The notes under the pieces are model-generated. The model saw nothing but the letters and a program-made list of their open reading frames with translations. It did no database searches and was not told the DNA's origin. This document shows, in pieces, positions 20,925 through 32,621 of a DNA stretch of 64,000 nt; positions within the stretch are counted from its first letter, which is position 1; each line of letters starts with the position of its first letter. Location: contig WPIO01000098.1 in NCBI GenBank assembly GCA_009760855.2, forward strand, positions 560,501 through 624,500. The letters are read 5' to 3'. A program made the position numbers and the translations under genes. Source of the DNA: Cristatella mucedo (lineage: Eukaryota > Bryozoa > Phylactolaemata > Cristatellidae).

Positions 20925-22250
20925 CAGTACATTGTAGTATGCCATAACAGTAACACTTGCTATGTGTAGCACATTTTTTTGCCGAAGCATAATTGGAATT
21001 CCCGTAGCTAATGTCAATCTAACATTTGAAAGACAATCAATTCATATATTTCTGTATATTCATGCATACGGTGAGCCTTCCTCGCGAGTTTAACAGAACC
21101 TGAAGGCGGCGAGGTGAAACCAGATCCAGATCCTTAATGGGTCTGAGATAATACAACATCGCTATTAACGTAAGCGAGACTACAGATTTGAGTTATCCCA
21201 TACCTTCTGTATTTTCAAAAAGCTTTAGCGTTGAAAATTAACTCCAAAAAACTTTGGAGGTAAGGTAAGGAGAAGCTAAGCGACCGGTCAAAATATATCT
21301 TCCTTTTTCTAGCGTTTGCCATGTATTTAGATCATTCAGTGTTGAAAGTAAAGGAACTGCAAAAGCCATTTTGCTAGGAACAGCGAATACTTTCTTAAAA
21401 TCATCAAAGTAAATACAATAAAATTGAAATGATTTGTGCGCATGCATAACCGCTCGTGCATTATCGTAAAGGATGTGTGTGCTAATCGCTGCCTGATAGT
21501 CTATGGACCTACGATAATATTTTCAGCCGGATAATAATTAAATTCCTAACCATCCAAATAGTCTGATTCAGTGGTGCTGCCATGGATGGCCCTAGGGCAT
21601 CGATTACGTATGCGAATACTAGGTATAGGGGGTAAGCAAAAAATGTAACTCAAACATGTTACTTGTCATTTCGCCAAAGTGGTTAACCTGCTGGCCCCTT
21701 TAAGTCAGACGCCCAGGTTTCAAATCCTACTGTCTATAGGTATTTTTTTACCTTCTCTTTAAGAGCGCTCCGAAAGCCATAGCGTCTACAGAAGCGATAT
21801 CAAGATGCCAGCTGTGAGTTTCAGCTAATGTTTATCTTGACTTTTACCTATCGACAGGCGAAACGGCTTCGATTAGGGCTGTTAATAGGATGCTCCTAAC
21901 ACTGCACACACGCCCTCTACGATTAGCCAGGCTAGCAATCCTACTCCATGAGATCTGCGGTACTTCGGACGTGCAAAATTCGAGAAGGTGCATTATGCAT
22001 TTTTAGCTGCAAAAGCAAAGGCCTGTTGTTAAAGCAGCAGAGATTCCTACGATGCCGGTATTGGTGGTTTTACAATCGCGTATAATTTCTTTGAGAGTGG
22101 ATCATCTTTTGCCAGTCGTCCGATATGTATAAAGTCTCGTGCTGACTCCACCGGAACTTCGAACTGATGCTCAAAAAGGAATCACATGTTGAGGGTTACA
22201 GAAGTTTTTCTTTTGAAATAAATTATGACGCAAAGTGATAGAACTCACGG
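20925..22250. other. Unrecognised DNA apart from one tRNA-like stretch
   Basis: Only short frames without domain resemblance. Confidence 0.4.
21655..21745 (+). pseudogene. tRNA-like sequence (tRNA pseudogene or SINE head)
   Basis: A-box-like cgccaaagtggttaacc and B-box-like caggtttcaaatcctac are spaced as in a tRNA with a long variable arm (Leu/Ser type). The acceptor and anticodon stems do not pair cleanly and the B box carries an extra T, so a functional tRNA gene is unlikely. Confidence 0.4.
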
Positions 22251-22254
22251 ACTT

Positions 22255-22350
22255 ATTAGATAGTGCTCCTTTGTAGCTAATGTAAAGGTCACAGAAAGAG
22301 ATTAAGCTCTCTTGGGTTGCTATACAAATGTATTATTACTATTATTATTG
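22255..22350 (+). mobile_element. LINE-A tail fragment
   Basis: gctaatgtaaaggtcacaga, aagagattaagctctcttgg and a (ATT)n tail; hairpin outer stem eroded. Confidence 0.6.
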
Positions 22351-22699
22351 GTATAGAATGAGTGCATTTTTCCGTTTGAAGAGCGCTGCGTCAGAGTAGA
22401 GAATTTAATGAAACTGCAAAGATATGACAGTTGACAGCCCTGAGCCAGGCTAGATTTGGGAAACGATCTTCGGTCTCTACAGTACACTGGTGATCTAATT
22501 CCACGAAACCACAAGCTGTCTCATCATTGGTAGATCAATTTTCTGCAGATGCTCGCTGGCGAGTTTCGCTTGCAAAGGCCGCGGCCAGCATCTCACTTCA
22601 AGCCATTTTGGTTTGACCTGCTACTCCGGTCATCGCCATCACGCGTGCGAACCCACAAATTTCTTGCAAGCGGCTGGTAATGTTGCCATCTTTAGGCGT

Positions 22700-22980
22700 T
22701 GTAATGTAAAGCATTTTTGTCTATACCTCCACAAACCTAGAGGCACCAGGTGTTCTGTTACACTGGAGAGGTTTCTATGGCCTAGTTAAGTTTAAGCTGC
22801 ATTCGGTATGCATACGGTAGTTAGCAGAATTCGTCACACGAAAGCGTGAGAAAACGAGAAGCGAAAAACGTTTTCTACACGAAGTAGCTGCTCAGGACCG
22901 TTTGATATGTCGGGCTAAAATCGACAGCTGCTAAAGAAAGTTGTTTCGTGAGAATTGTTGAAGAGAATCTTTTCGATTTA
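22700..22980 (-). mobile_element. Old LINE-B 3' fragment
   Basis: Degraded match to LINE-B (gcattcggtatgcatacggt, ttagcagaattcgtcacac, gctgctcaggaccg, cgtgagaattgt). Low identity but correct order. Confidence 0.55.
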
Positions 22981-22984
22981 ATTT

Positions 22985-24035
22985 AAGAACTTTGAATTTT
23001 GTGAGACCTCAAAAAATTCATTACCTGGATCGCAAAAAACGTTTGTCAAAAGCGTTGTTTTTTAAGATTAGGAACGAAGCAGTTAGTTTGCAGACCCTAG
23101 AGGATCTGAGGAGGATTTGAGAAGACTGAAACTGGTGTAGGTGCCCACGCAGCTAGATAAGTCTGCCACGCGAGTGGGCTGAGTTACTCAACTTGTTGAT
23201 TTGAAATACTGGCATCGCACTGTCCATCTGCTCGGCTAGAGGGGTCGGACCATAGAACATTGCAAGATAAATCCATCTCGAAAGAAGGCCCCAGGAATAG
23301 GTGAGTGCCATGCTGGATTTCATAGGCTGCAAAACCCAAATCCTATGGAAGGCTTTTTGGGAGCATAGGGTAGCCTACAAAAATCTATGCGTCATAACAG
23401 AGGTGCTTTATTAAGAAGCACAGGCGAGCGAGGAAGTGAGTAGCATGTCATTGGCAGCACGGGTGAGCAGCATTAGCAGCACGGCTCAGCCAGAAGAAAT
23501 GTACCGCAGTCGGATGCTGCCTGGAGAAAATTTAAAATATTGAAAATTAATTAAAAAATAAAATAAGTAAAATGAAAAACTGAACATTAAAAAAAAATCA
23601 AAATACATTGCACCGTGCTCATTTCTAAACTTTAGAAACTACTTCTGCAGTCTTATAGCTGCAAAGGGAAAACTTCTGACTCCACAAATCTTTAAGCTAA
23701 GGAGTAGAAGAACCCATGAATAGCCATAGAAGATACATGGATTGAGGAGGCTGGAACTGTGGCACCTTGCCAGTGTGGTCGATACAATAGTAAAGTAAGA
23801 ATTTCGGTGATGGTTCAGTACCCACATGCAACATACAGAATCATAGGCTTGTCGGTTGCAATTTGAAATTAGAAAGTCTGATCTTCTAATTCGCTGCCTT
23901 GCGCATCAGAAACTGTCCGCTTGTTCTCTTTTTCATTTCGTTCTAGTCGCGAAAAAAAATTGACCAAATACCTCAATATTTCGCGTGCTGTTTTGGCGTT
24001 TAGGAAGCAAAATATATCTTCACGAACTTCCTTAA
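22985..24035. other. Unrecognised AT-rich DNA
   Basis: No transposon words, no exon candidate with matching splice signals. Confidence 0.4.
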
Positions 24036-24039
24036 TACG

Positions 24040-24180
24040 ATATCATTTGTAAGTTTAGCGCTCTAAGAGAACTTATTCTCTCTTCAGGCGCTTTCAAATG
24101 CACGGGGTTCAAGCCGGAGACCTCGGCTACACCTGCTTCGGGACACCAAGCGCTACCTGTATTTCTTGCCCGTAGCAGAG
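24040..24180 (-). mobile_element. SINE-A
   Basis: On the minus strand: tRNA-like head ending in a B-box-like ggcttgaaccccg, then gaaagcgcctgaagagaga and ataagttctcttagagcgct, the LINE-A-type hairpin. Confidence 0.65.
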
Positions 24181-24544
24181 TTCTCTTCCAAAAATCGAGG
24201 TTCTTGCTAACACGGTCTTCGGAAATGGATAATGCTAAGACTTGTTCGAGGTGATCTGTTTGTTGCTTGACTGCGGCCCATGAGAAATTAGGTACCTATG
24301 TACATTATTTCTACTGCAGATCATAGCAATCGATCGTAGCATAGGCCAAGCATAGCTGCTATAAAAACAATGTTAGATAACCGTGGACATGCCGATCCAA
24401 AAATGCTGATGTCGACGACCAACCATCTCCTTAACTGCAACCAGGTTAGCATCGTAACCAGCAGCCCTTTTCATGATCTAGCTGAATGCTTCTTAACATT
24501 AGTGTAGACATGATAGACAAGATCAGGGAGTCAATCTTTAAGGT

Positions 24545-24832
24545 GACAACATGTATTTATGTATGTATCTCCGTCTGGAACTCAACGAAGTTATAAAGAC
24601 CAAGTGGGTGTTACGCAGAGAGTTTTTTATAGCCCACTCACAGCCTAGGCAGCTTTCGGTACGCATTCGGTAGCCAACAGACTTCGTCTTACGCAGCATG
24701 AAGAAAGTGGAAAATATAGAAGAGTCAGGAGAGCAGTTGAGGTAGTTAGTATCATGGAAGTTGCAGCTCAGGACTGCTGAAAAAGATGAGCCATAGTCGG
24801 CAACAGGAGAGTAGTTGTCGTTGCATCATCCT
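24545..24832 (-). mobile_element. LINE-B 3' fragment
   Basis: tgtatctccgtctggaactc, gtgggtgttacgcagagag, ggtagccaacagacttcgtc and ggaagttgcagctcagg match LINE-B; ends where LINE-A relic sequence begins. Confidence 0.85.
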
Positions 24833-26268
24833 GGTACCTTGTATATCAATTTCGTGCAACAGCTCAACTCACTGTCTACTTTCAAGGAGACCTCTAATGA
24901 CGGCGTTCTGAAGTTCGTATCCCAATCAAAGAAGACAACTAGTTTTTTAGACCCTATTACAACGGAAGTGCTTTTACCATACAGATATTTGCTGATGCCG
25001 CGCATAATTAACATCATGAATATTTATTCAGCCCCAGGTCATATCATCGTACATCTCGCAAAGGCTTTAGTCATGTCGTACTCAAGAAAAGCTACAATAG
25101 ACCAAGAGCACCTGAGCACTTATTCACCCAGTCCCTCTTCTACCGTTCAAATAAAAGACACTTAAGTGAGTCTTAGCTGACCAGCTGGACTCATATAGTG
25201 AGATTTATAACCTTTTTAGCAAGTTCAAGTTTCAGGATTAAGAGCTTATGTAGAGGGTCTCTGCTTGTTTTGATTGATCTTTCGGAAGTTTTGATACTAT
25301 TGCTTACCACGTCCTTCTGGAGCGTCTCTCGCCTCGTCTGGACGTCACTAGTTTTGCACTGCAATGGTTTAGGTCCTACGTTAGTGTAATACTCCGGAGT
25401 ATTGTTGTGAATGGACAAAGATCATGCGAGGAACCTCTGAAGAATGGGCAATCTCAGGGGTCAGTGCTTAGCCCCGTTCTTTTCATGGTTTGCAGTCTTT
25501 CTTTTGCCGGGGCAATTGCCAAGCACAATACAGGCTTTTACTTCTATGCGGACGACACTCACTTGTACCATTGCTTCGATCCTCCCCAGTCTTCAAACGT
25601 GTAGAATTCTTGATATCTTTGCACCATGACATACGCACGCAGATAGCGGCAAACTTTGATGATCTTATTGATGATGAAACCAACTTACTAGTTATGGGTG
25701 AATCTGGTGTGATTTAAAAATTTGAAAGGTGAATGCTCTCAATTGGATCTGCCAGCAAATCTTCCTTGAATCTGCATGCAGTATAGGTGTCCTCTTCCAA
25801 AGGGCTCTTTCTTAGACGACCACGTCAGCTCTACGGTCAAATCTGTCAACTTTCAGCTAGACAATATTGCTAAAATGCGAGCTTTCTTAAAGTGGGAGAC
25901 CAAATCTAAATTGGTCCATGCATTTGCGACATCCTGTTATGACTTCTGTAACTCACTGCTTACTGGTCTACCGGCCAGTGCAATCAGGTGCTTACAGCTG
26001 GTGCGAATTTCTTCCACAGCTGGGCTTGTCTGTCATAAGTGTTGCTGTTGCCACATCACGCCACTAATAGCAGACTTGCACTTGCTCCCAGTCAAGCAAT
26101 GCATCGAATTCAAGGTCACCCCGTTTTACGTCCCATAATTCTCTAGCTCCTACCTACTTATCAGATTTAATTCCCACTATTCTTGTATTCGTAATACCTT
26201 CTTTTTCGAATCTAATCGTTTATGCGTACCTCGTACGAACCTCAAATCCTGTGGAGGCCGTGCTTTAA
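24833..26268 (+). mobile_element. Old LINE-A relic spanning linker and RT
   Basis: Starts in the linker before the RT (frame 24815-25165 with QSKKTTSFLDPITTEVLLP), followed by broken RT pieces: a degraded VLSPVLF block, FYFYADDTHLYHCFD (25407-25604), DDETNLLVMGESGVI (25490-25717) and a C-terminal piece (25776-26138). At least six frameshifts or stops. It shows that LINE-A once extended upstream of what the young copies retain. Confidence 0.8.
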
Positions 26269-26269
26269 T

Positions 26270-27325
26270 GTACTGTAATGTATCTCCGTCTGTAACTCAA
26301 CCAAGTCATATTGACCATGCGGGTGTTACACAGGAGAGTTTTGTATAGCGCACTCACAGCCTAAGCGGCTTTCGGTACGCATTCGGTAGCCAACAGACTT
26401 CGTCTCACGCAACAAAGAGAAAGTAAGAAGCATAATAGAGTCAGGAGAGCAGTTGAGGAAGTGAGTAGCATAGAAGTAGCAGCTGTAAATCTCTCATTGC
26501 TAAAATTAGGGCTTGTTTAGATAAGGATACCTCGTCCAAGTTGGTCCATGCATTCGTGACATTTCGTCTCGACTGCTGCAACTCACTGCTTACTGGCCTA
26601 CCAGCATGTGCGATCATGCGATTGCAGCTGGTGCAAAACTCTGCAGCTAGGCTTGTCTGTCGTGAGCGTCGCAGTTGCCACATTACTCCACTTCTCGCCG
26701 ACCTGCACTGGTTACCAGTCAAGCAACGGATTGACTTCAAGGTTTTGTCGCTCACTTTTAGGTCTCTTCATTCTATGGCTCCAGCCTATCTTTCAGAGAT
26801 ACTACCCCATCAGGCAAAGCATCGTACCACTCGCTTTTCTGAATCCAACAGTCTAGAAATACCTCGTACAAACCTTAAATCCTTTGGAGACCGTGCATTT
26901 AGCTCGTATGCTCCCACAGCCTGGAACTCCCTCCCGACCTGCATCAGAACATCCCCTGACCTGACCACATTTAAAAGAAACTTAAAAACATACCTATTTA
27001 GGACAGCATTTAGTGGGTCCTTGTGATTCGTCCTCGATGTGCTTATGCGTGTTGACACTGTTCATGCTGCCACTAACCACATTTGCATGCTGACCCAGTG
27101 CATGTAACCCCTAACCATGTTATTCATTTTGTTTGTTTTTCAAGCATGATTTTACTTACTATTCTATTGCGTATCACTTTGCAGCAAATGTAAAGCGCCT
27201 AGAAAGAGATTAAGTTCTCTGAGGGCGCTTTATCAAGTGCAATATTATTATTAATATATAGCTCAGGACCACTGAAATGGATGAGCCATTGTCGGCAGTA
27301 GGAGAGTAGTTGTCGTTGCGTAAGA
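26270..27325 (-). mobile_element. LINE-B 3' fragment interrupted by LINE-A
   Basis: LINE-B matches at 26270-26481 and resumes at about 27260-27325 (gctcaggaccactgaaatgg ... gttgtcgttgcgtaagaa). The interruption is exactly the LINE-A copy described next. Confidence 0.85.
26482..27258 (+). mobile_element. Young LINE-A inserted in LINE-B
   Basis: A 5'-truncated LINE-A with an open C-terminal RT frame (26541-27026, 161 codons, ending FSGSL as in the 6.1-kb copy), hairpin and ATT tail. The host LINE-B reads ...agcagct before and agctcagg... after, so agct is the apparent target-site duplication. No catalytic RT residues are included. Confidence 0.9.
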
Positions 27326-27690
27326 AAGTTCATACGCTCAAAAACACCAAACACTCACTTCCGAATTTCGTAGCGACGTACCCTGTCTTAATCACATTAA
27401 AAATGACTAAAAACTGATGTATTTATCACAGTGTTTCGTGGGTCCTTGTTATCCGTCCTCAGTGTGCTTATGCGTGCTGGTATGTTTTGTGCATGCATGC
27501 TGCCACTAACCACATTTGCAGGCTGACCCTGTGCATGTTACCTCTAACCATCTTATGCTTGTTGTTATTCTGAAAGCGACATTCAAACGTTCAATCAAGC
27601 TTCTTTGCAGTAAATGTATAGAGCCCTGAAAAAGATTTTCTGAAAGAGTTATCTGATGGTATTATATCAAACAATTTATTATTTTTATTA
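27326..27690 (+). mobile_element. Older LINE-A 3' fragment
   Basis: cgctcaaaaacaccaaacac, ttcgtgggtccttgttatcc, gctgccactaaccacatttg and an eroded hairpin (gtatagagccctgaaaaaga). Lies next to the LINE-B remnant. Confidence 0.75.
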
Positions 27691-27691
27691 T

Positions 27692-28500
27692 TGGTCGGGG
27701 AGAGTACCTAAATCCCTTGGCCGGATGAGCTCCATATTGGATTGTCTCAGAAAGAATGGCATATGATTTTGAAAACCTACTGATGATTTTACTTAGAACT
27801 AAGTTATTCGGAAAATGTAATTTATAATTTCCTGGCCCGGCAGGTCCCAGCTGAGGCAATACGGCTCCCCGGAAAGCTGGAAAAGCCATCTTAGACGAGA
27901 TTGCTCCTCTCCGTTCCCTTGTCATGAAAAAATATACTTACGAAGAATGCATGAAATCGTGTCTTTTGCTAAACGCAGATAAGTGTGCCAGGTATTCATG
28001 TGTGGTGAAGTATTACTGCTCAATAGACCAGTTGCAAGTTGAAAAAAATACGAATGCGTCAAGAAAAGAGAGATGCTGATACAAAGGCCCTACCACAGTG
28101 TAGTGGCGATGCAAATTCTTTTCTGGCATTACGTGTCGTAATGCCTGCTTGCAACTATAGATGTAATTTCATAGTGTATGCCATTGCTGTTTTTCATTCT
28201 ACTATTACAGTCAGTCGCTGAAGTACGAAAGAGATAGGGACGGGAAAACGTGTCGTACCTCGAATTTTCGTAAGTCGAGATCGTTGTCCTCTAGCAAGTC
28301 AGGCAAGCAAGGGAGAGAGATCCATCAGTGCCCACGATGCATAACTGCCGGACGTGGTTTCTCTCATACCGTTTGAGGCGAAGTTAACTCTACTAAATGT
28401 CTGACGACTTTGAAATTTTTCTCGGATAAACTTTGGTTTTTTATTTTTAAACTACCTGGCCGAGTTAGTATCTCCGAATTTTTGCAAGCCAAACACTTTA
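27692..28500. other. No recognised gene
   Basis: An 87-codon minus frame (27662-27925) starts with ATG (MTRERRGAISSKMAFPAF) but overlaps the AT-rich end of a LINE-A relic and has no supporting splice or domain evidence. An AATAAA on the minus strand near 28439 could be the polyadenylation signal of the 29.2-kb exon. Confidence 0.3.
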
Positions 28501-28504
28501 AAAA

Positions 28505-28680
28505 ACTAGCTGATTTAACAGCCTCTTTTGTATAGTGACAGAAGAGCCTTTATGGCTGTCACCACCGCTTGCACTGGAAATAAAGGATTGCCCAGCAGAG
28601 GATCCGAACCCACGACATCGGGACCGAGGTCGTGAAAGGCAACCGTCCTAAATGGTGTGCCATTAGGCTCACTCGTAACC
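28505..28680 (-). mobile_element. SINE-B (tRNA-headed)
   Basis: Minus strand: A-box region (gagcctaatggcacacc), then gaccgag / cccgatgtcgtgggttcgga (B-box-like), body with ggtgacagccataaaggctc and an end reading ctgttaaatcagctag. About 80% identical by eye to 41565-41750. Confidence 0.7.
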
Positions 28681-28689
28681 TGAGTGCTG

Positions 28690-29200
28690 GCTGTATTATG
28701 CTGATTCCGAGCCTTAACCTCGACCCCTGCTAGAGTACATTTCTGTCGTTATTCAGGAGATTAAATGGATTCAAGTCTCCAAGAATCCAAGATGCCTGTT
28801 TTAACTACACTTAGCTTTCGAATTAGTTGTCGCTTTACGTGGTATCATTCAGGCTTCGCGTTTCCTGCAGCTATTAGCTTCTGCGGCTGATCGCTGCAGG
28901 CAGCGGTTCGGCCAAGTGCGCCAGCAGGGCTCACCGGCTCAAAGCTAAAATGCACCAGTTGGGAAATATTAGGGCTGATTCAATCTCGCTTTCGACGCGT
29001 TTCACCTTGAAGTGATCGCGCTGCTGCAGTCCCCCCCTGCACTAAAATGAATGCGAACTGACGAGATGCATGCAATTGCGTCTCGCTCGCTTGCTGCTCC
29101 AAGTTCGTGAGAGAACTCTTTCCAACTTCCGGCTCGCCATTCGAGCGCATGCAAGACAACGTTAGGAATATGAATCCCTCGTAGGCGGCTGTCTGAGAAA
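28690..29200. other. Likely 3' untranslated or intergenic DNA
   Basis: No ORF or repeat recognised. Lies downstream of the membrane exon on the minus strand. Confidence 0.3.
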
Positions 29201-29207
29201 TGGCGGC

Positions 29208-29620
29208 TTATCGGTATGCAGGAAAAAACGCTCGCTGGTCCGACGCAGGCAGATAAACTAGGCGCGGTTCTCCAACGAATGGATTCGCGACTTGACGGCT
29301 CACCGGAGCCGCGATGACTCGCTGTTGCTGAGGGGGCTCCGGTGAGCTCTTGGCTACTTCTTGAGCTTCCGTTTTGGCTTTGGAAGCCCTCGCTTTACTC
29401 GAACCGAGTTGACTTAAGAATCCTTCCAATCGCCTTTTCCTCTGGGCTGATTTTGCATTAATATCATTCTTCTTCAGGCTCCGTTTCTCCGGCTGCCTGA
29501 GGCTGCTGCTCCGGCCAGTTGACCGCGGTCTACTTGCAAATATGCACACTAACTGGCACATAAACGCTAGGAAGGCCATAGCGGATCCGGTGATTATTAG
29601 CGAGAGGTATAGCGTTGGAT
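29208..29620 (-). CDS. Candidate terminal exon: single membrane span and basic cytoplasmic tail (gene candidate 1)
   Basis: The minus strand has a textbook acceptor (TTGCGCTCTGTTATTTTAG) just before 29620, then an open frame to TAG/TGA at 29208, phase 1. The first ~30 residues read DPTLYLSLIITGSAMAFLAF followed by more hydrophobic residues, a clear single membrane span, then a stop-transfer basic cluster (RPRSTGR) and about 100 residues rich in Lys, Arg, Ser, Ala and Gln (KRSLKKNDINAKSAQRKRR). This is the layout of the last exon of a type I membrane protein. Phase 1 matches the cysteine-containing exons at 47 and 57 kb on the same strand, which I infer are its ectodomain. No family recognised; linkage is unproven. 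Confidence 0.5.
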
Positions 29621-29624
29621 CTAA

Positions 29625-30370
29625 AATAACAGAGCGCAAGGCTGACGATAATTGCTCGGACGCGCTCGAGGGCTGGCGGAAGCATATCCTTGACCTAACT
29701 TTAGCTGCCTCAGGTCGCTGTCAGATTCACGCAGACCGCAGTGCAGATTTTACGTGATCGTAAATAGCACGAAAATTAGACCCCTTCATCAATTGTCATC
29801 ACTCAATCATTCAAAAATGAGTCCCTATATTTTTCTGTTTTTTAGAGAGAAAATCAGCAACTAGTGGCTACCCGGCAAAACTTGAGTTTCTTCAAAATGT
29901 GGAGGAACCTATGGACTCCAAAACCGGTAGGACAGCGACCGCAACGAGGCAACCTCACCATAAACAAATAAGCGAAAGATAACATTGAAAAACCTGCGTG
30001 TCTCGTCTTTTGCATAAACATATTCAAATTAAAGGGCTAAGCGCATAAAAAACCGCAGAGAATACTGCCTGCTGCATGCAACGGTGGGTAAAAGACACAT
30101 CCAGAAAATCTTAGTAAAGTCACTAAAAGATGAAAGGTCGGAGAGTTAAGAGCTCGCAACCGGAAGAGCTTTAATAAAAACCTACCAGCTCAAATGAGAA
30201 AGGTCCACAAGCTAAGAATGTTCTTCTGGTGTTGGGGCATTTACTGTGTTCGCTACAACGCGTTGTCGCATAGGCCCCCCAAGGCATCGCTGTCACGATG
30301 CGTTGGGGGCCGCATCGCTCTCAGGCGCTAGCCGAATATTTTGGCCGGACTCATAATTTATTAACAATAT
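29625..30370. other. Putative intron sequence with a strong hairpin
   Basis: No transposon or exon recognised. Contains the GC-rich inverted repeat at 30273-30311. Confidence 0.35.
30273..30311. other. GC-rich inverted repeat
   Basis: ggccccccaaggcatcg pairs with cgatgcgttgggggcc across a 6-nt loop (one mismatch and one bulge). Confidence 0.7.
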
Positions 30371-30374
30371 ACTT

Positions 30375-30500
30375 TATTTTTATAGCGCCCTAAGAAAACT
30401 TAATATCTATTCAGGCGCTATAAATGTGTATGTGGTGCGCTTCCCCACTCGGCCAGACCTTGGTCGGGGCGAGCACCTTAAACGCTGGGCCAAACCAGCT
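30375..30500 (-). mobile_element. SINE-A
   Basis: Minus strand: gagctggtttggcccagcgt (A-box region), aaggtgctcgccccgacca, ending in tagcgcctgaatagatatta and agttttcttagggcgcta, the LINE-A-type hairpin. Confidence 0.75.
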
Positions 30501-30799
30501 CCACTCTGAGCACTTCTTGATAAAAGTGGTTCTGCTATTGCTACAGGCACTCGCACTTTAAGCAAGCACTTCGCGTAGATGCTAAGCTTTTTCTACCGCT
30601 TTATAGATTTCTCAATCTAGACATTGCATTGGTATTTTTACGACACTGTCAGCTCTGCTAAAACTGACTCCAGCGAAAATACGTAACTTTAATAAGCTTG
30701 GCGTGTCGCGTTTAACATAAAATACTCATTCATTCACGAAGAATTTCTGTTTTTCTCAAATTCTGTGAAATGCAGACAAGGTAATGGACGCAGGCTGTT

Positions 30800-31660
30800 T
30801 CGTAATGTAATGTTTCTTCGTCTGTAACTCTGAAAAGTCACAAAGACTATTAGGGTGTAACGCGGAAGAGTTTTGTATAGCGCACTCACAGCCTAAGCGG
30901 CTTTCGGTACGCATTCGGTAGCCAACACACTTCTTCTCAAGCAACAAAGAGGAAGTGGAAAGCATAGCAGAGTCAGGAGCACAGTCGAGGTAGTGAACAG
31001 CACGGAAGTGGCAGCTCAAGACGGCTGAAAAGGTTCTGCCATTGTTGGCAGCAGGAGAGTAGTTGTCGTTGCATAAGAATCGGGGAAGCGAGTTCCACAG
31101 TCTTAGGACCTGCAGAGCAAAAGCGTCTGTCACCAATGGTCTTCAAGCGGAAGAATGGAACAGCTAATTTATAGTCCTGCAAGACTTAAGGGCGCGAGGA
31201 GGCTGCAACTGGTGCGACAGTTCAGCTAGGTATGGAGGAGCCAAGCCGTGGCGGGCCTTGTGGGTCAGCGTAAGAGCTTTGCTCTGTATCCTTTGATCAA
31301 AAGGCAGCCTTGACCCTAGCCCTTTCAGTGAAGGAGACACGTGGTCCAACCGCTCACACTTGAAAACTAGCCTTGCAGCTATATTCATAGCTATTTGCAG
31401 CGGCCTAATTGCTTTCCTGGGTAGCCGAGCCAAAAGCGAATTGCGATAGTCAAAGCCGAGACAGAACCGAGGTGCAAAGGTTAAATCTTTTGCAAGCCGC
31501 CATGGAACGTGATCATGGAACGTGACGCTAAGAAGCTCGACGTCGATGTCAAGCAGAAAGTCGGCGCGAAAAATCTCTTTAGCTTGAGCCGAAATCTTAT
31601 GCACAGTAACTAAGATGCCACTTCCAACGTAGCCATAGGTTTTGATCTGAGCTTGCATTG
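30800..31660 (-). mobile_element. LINE-B 3' portion, about 0.86 kb
   Basis: Contains the LINE-B 3' end and C-terminal region, with AARLVFKCERLDHVSP and LTHKARHGLAPPYLAELSH in broken frames (31164-31658, 30756-31182). Multiple frameshifts. Confidence 0.88.
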
Positions 31661-31664
31661 TGCG

Positions 31665-32008
31665 TCAGATGCTTCAAGTTTTGAAAGCTTGTATTTCCTT
31701 CCGAAACTCCTATGTCTCAAGTCTTTAAGTAGCTACGAACATTAATCTGTAAATAAAAAAGCCCAATTCCGTGTTTCACTCCTTTAGAGGAACCAAAGGG
31801 CCACCAGAGAAAGTGCGGTCCTCTAGCTGAGATTGAATGCAATTCAGTGCCGCCTTGACTTACGAGTGTCCCAACCAGCGAGTTTCACAAGATGAGAGCC
31901 ATCCAGTGGTCAATTTTCAGTTTTAGTTGAGAGCTTGAATTTAGGTTACGAGCCAGGTTCAGACAACCCGAAGTTTGTTGGACCAGCGAACACTGCAGTG
32001 AATGCGAC
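31665..32008. other. No recognised feature
   Basis: Single-copy-looking DNA before the tandem array. Confidence 0.4.
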
Positions 32009-32424
32009 AACATCCGCCCAGCATCCCTGTTCTCATGCATTCATTTTAAGCCGGTAGATGGCAGTGCAAGCATCAGCATCTTTCGCGCATTTATGCTTGC
32101 AATTATTTGGCTAACATCCGCCCAGCATCCTTGTTCTCATGCATTCATTTTAAGCCGGTAGATGGCAGTGCAAGCATCAGCATCTTTCGCGCATTTATGC
32201 TTGCAATTATTTGGCTAACATCCGCCCAGCATCCTTGTTCTCATGCATTCATTTTAAGCCGGTAGATGGCAGTGCAAGCATCAGCATCTTTCGCGCATTT
32301 ATGCTTGCAATTATTTGGCTAACATCCGCCCAGCATCCTTGTTCTCATGCATTCATTTTAAGCCGGTAGATGGCAGTGCAAGCATCAGCATCTTTCGCGC
32401 ATTTATGCTTGCAATTATTTGGCT
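32009..32424. repeat. 104-bp tandem repeat, four full copies
   Basis: The unit starts aacatccgcccagcatcc and ends atgcttgcaattatttggct; copies begin at 32009, 32113, 32217 and 32321. Units 2-4 look identical; unit 1 differs by c/t in gcatccctg. Each unit carries agccggtagatggcagtg. No spacers, so it is not CRISPR. Confidence 0.97.
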
Positions 32425-32621
32425 AAACTTAATTTTTGGAGCCAAGCTACGAAGAAAGTGATTGCAAAGGACGTCACTCGGAAGAAGTAGTGAATTGCAT
32501 TGGATTGAAGAAAGAATCAATCAGAAAAAATTGACAAATGTGTGCACCTATTCGAATTTGCTAAGAAATAACAGCCTAGCATTTGTAGGATCTGCATCGT
32601 TCTGAAGTAGAAGGAACCCGT

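Noticed and set aside
21655-21745. Functional tRNA-Leu/Ser gene
   Set aside because: Stems do not pair and the B box has an inserted base.
32009-32424. CRISPR-like repeat array
   Set aside because: Units are contiguous without variable spacers, 104 bp long, and the genome is eukaryotic.
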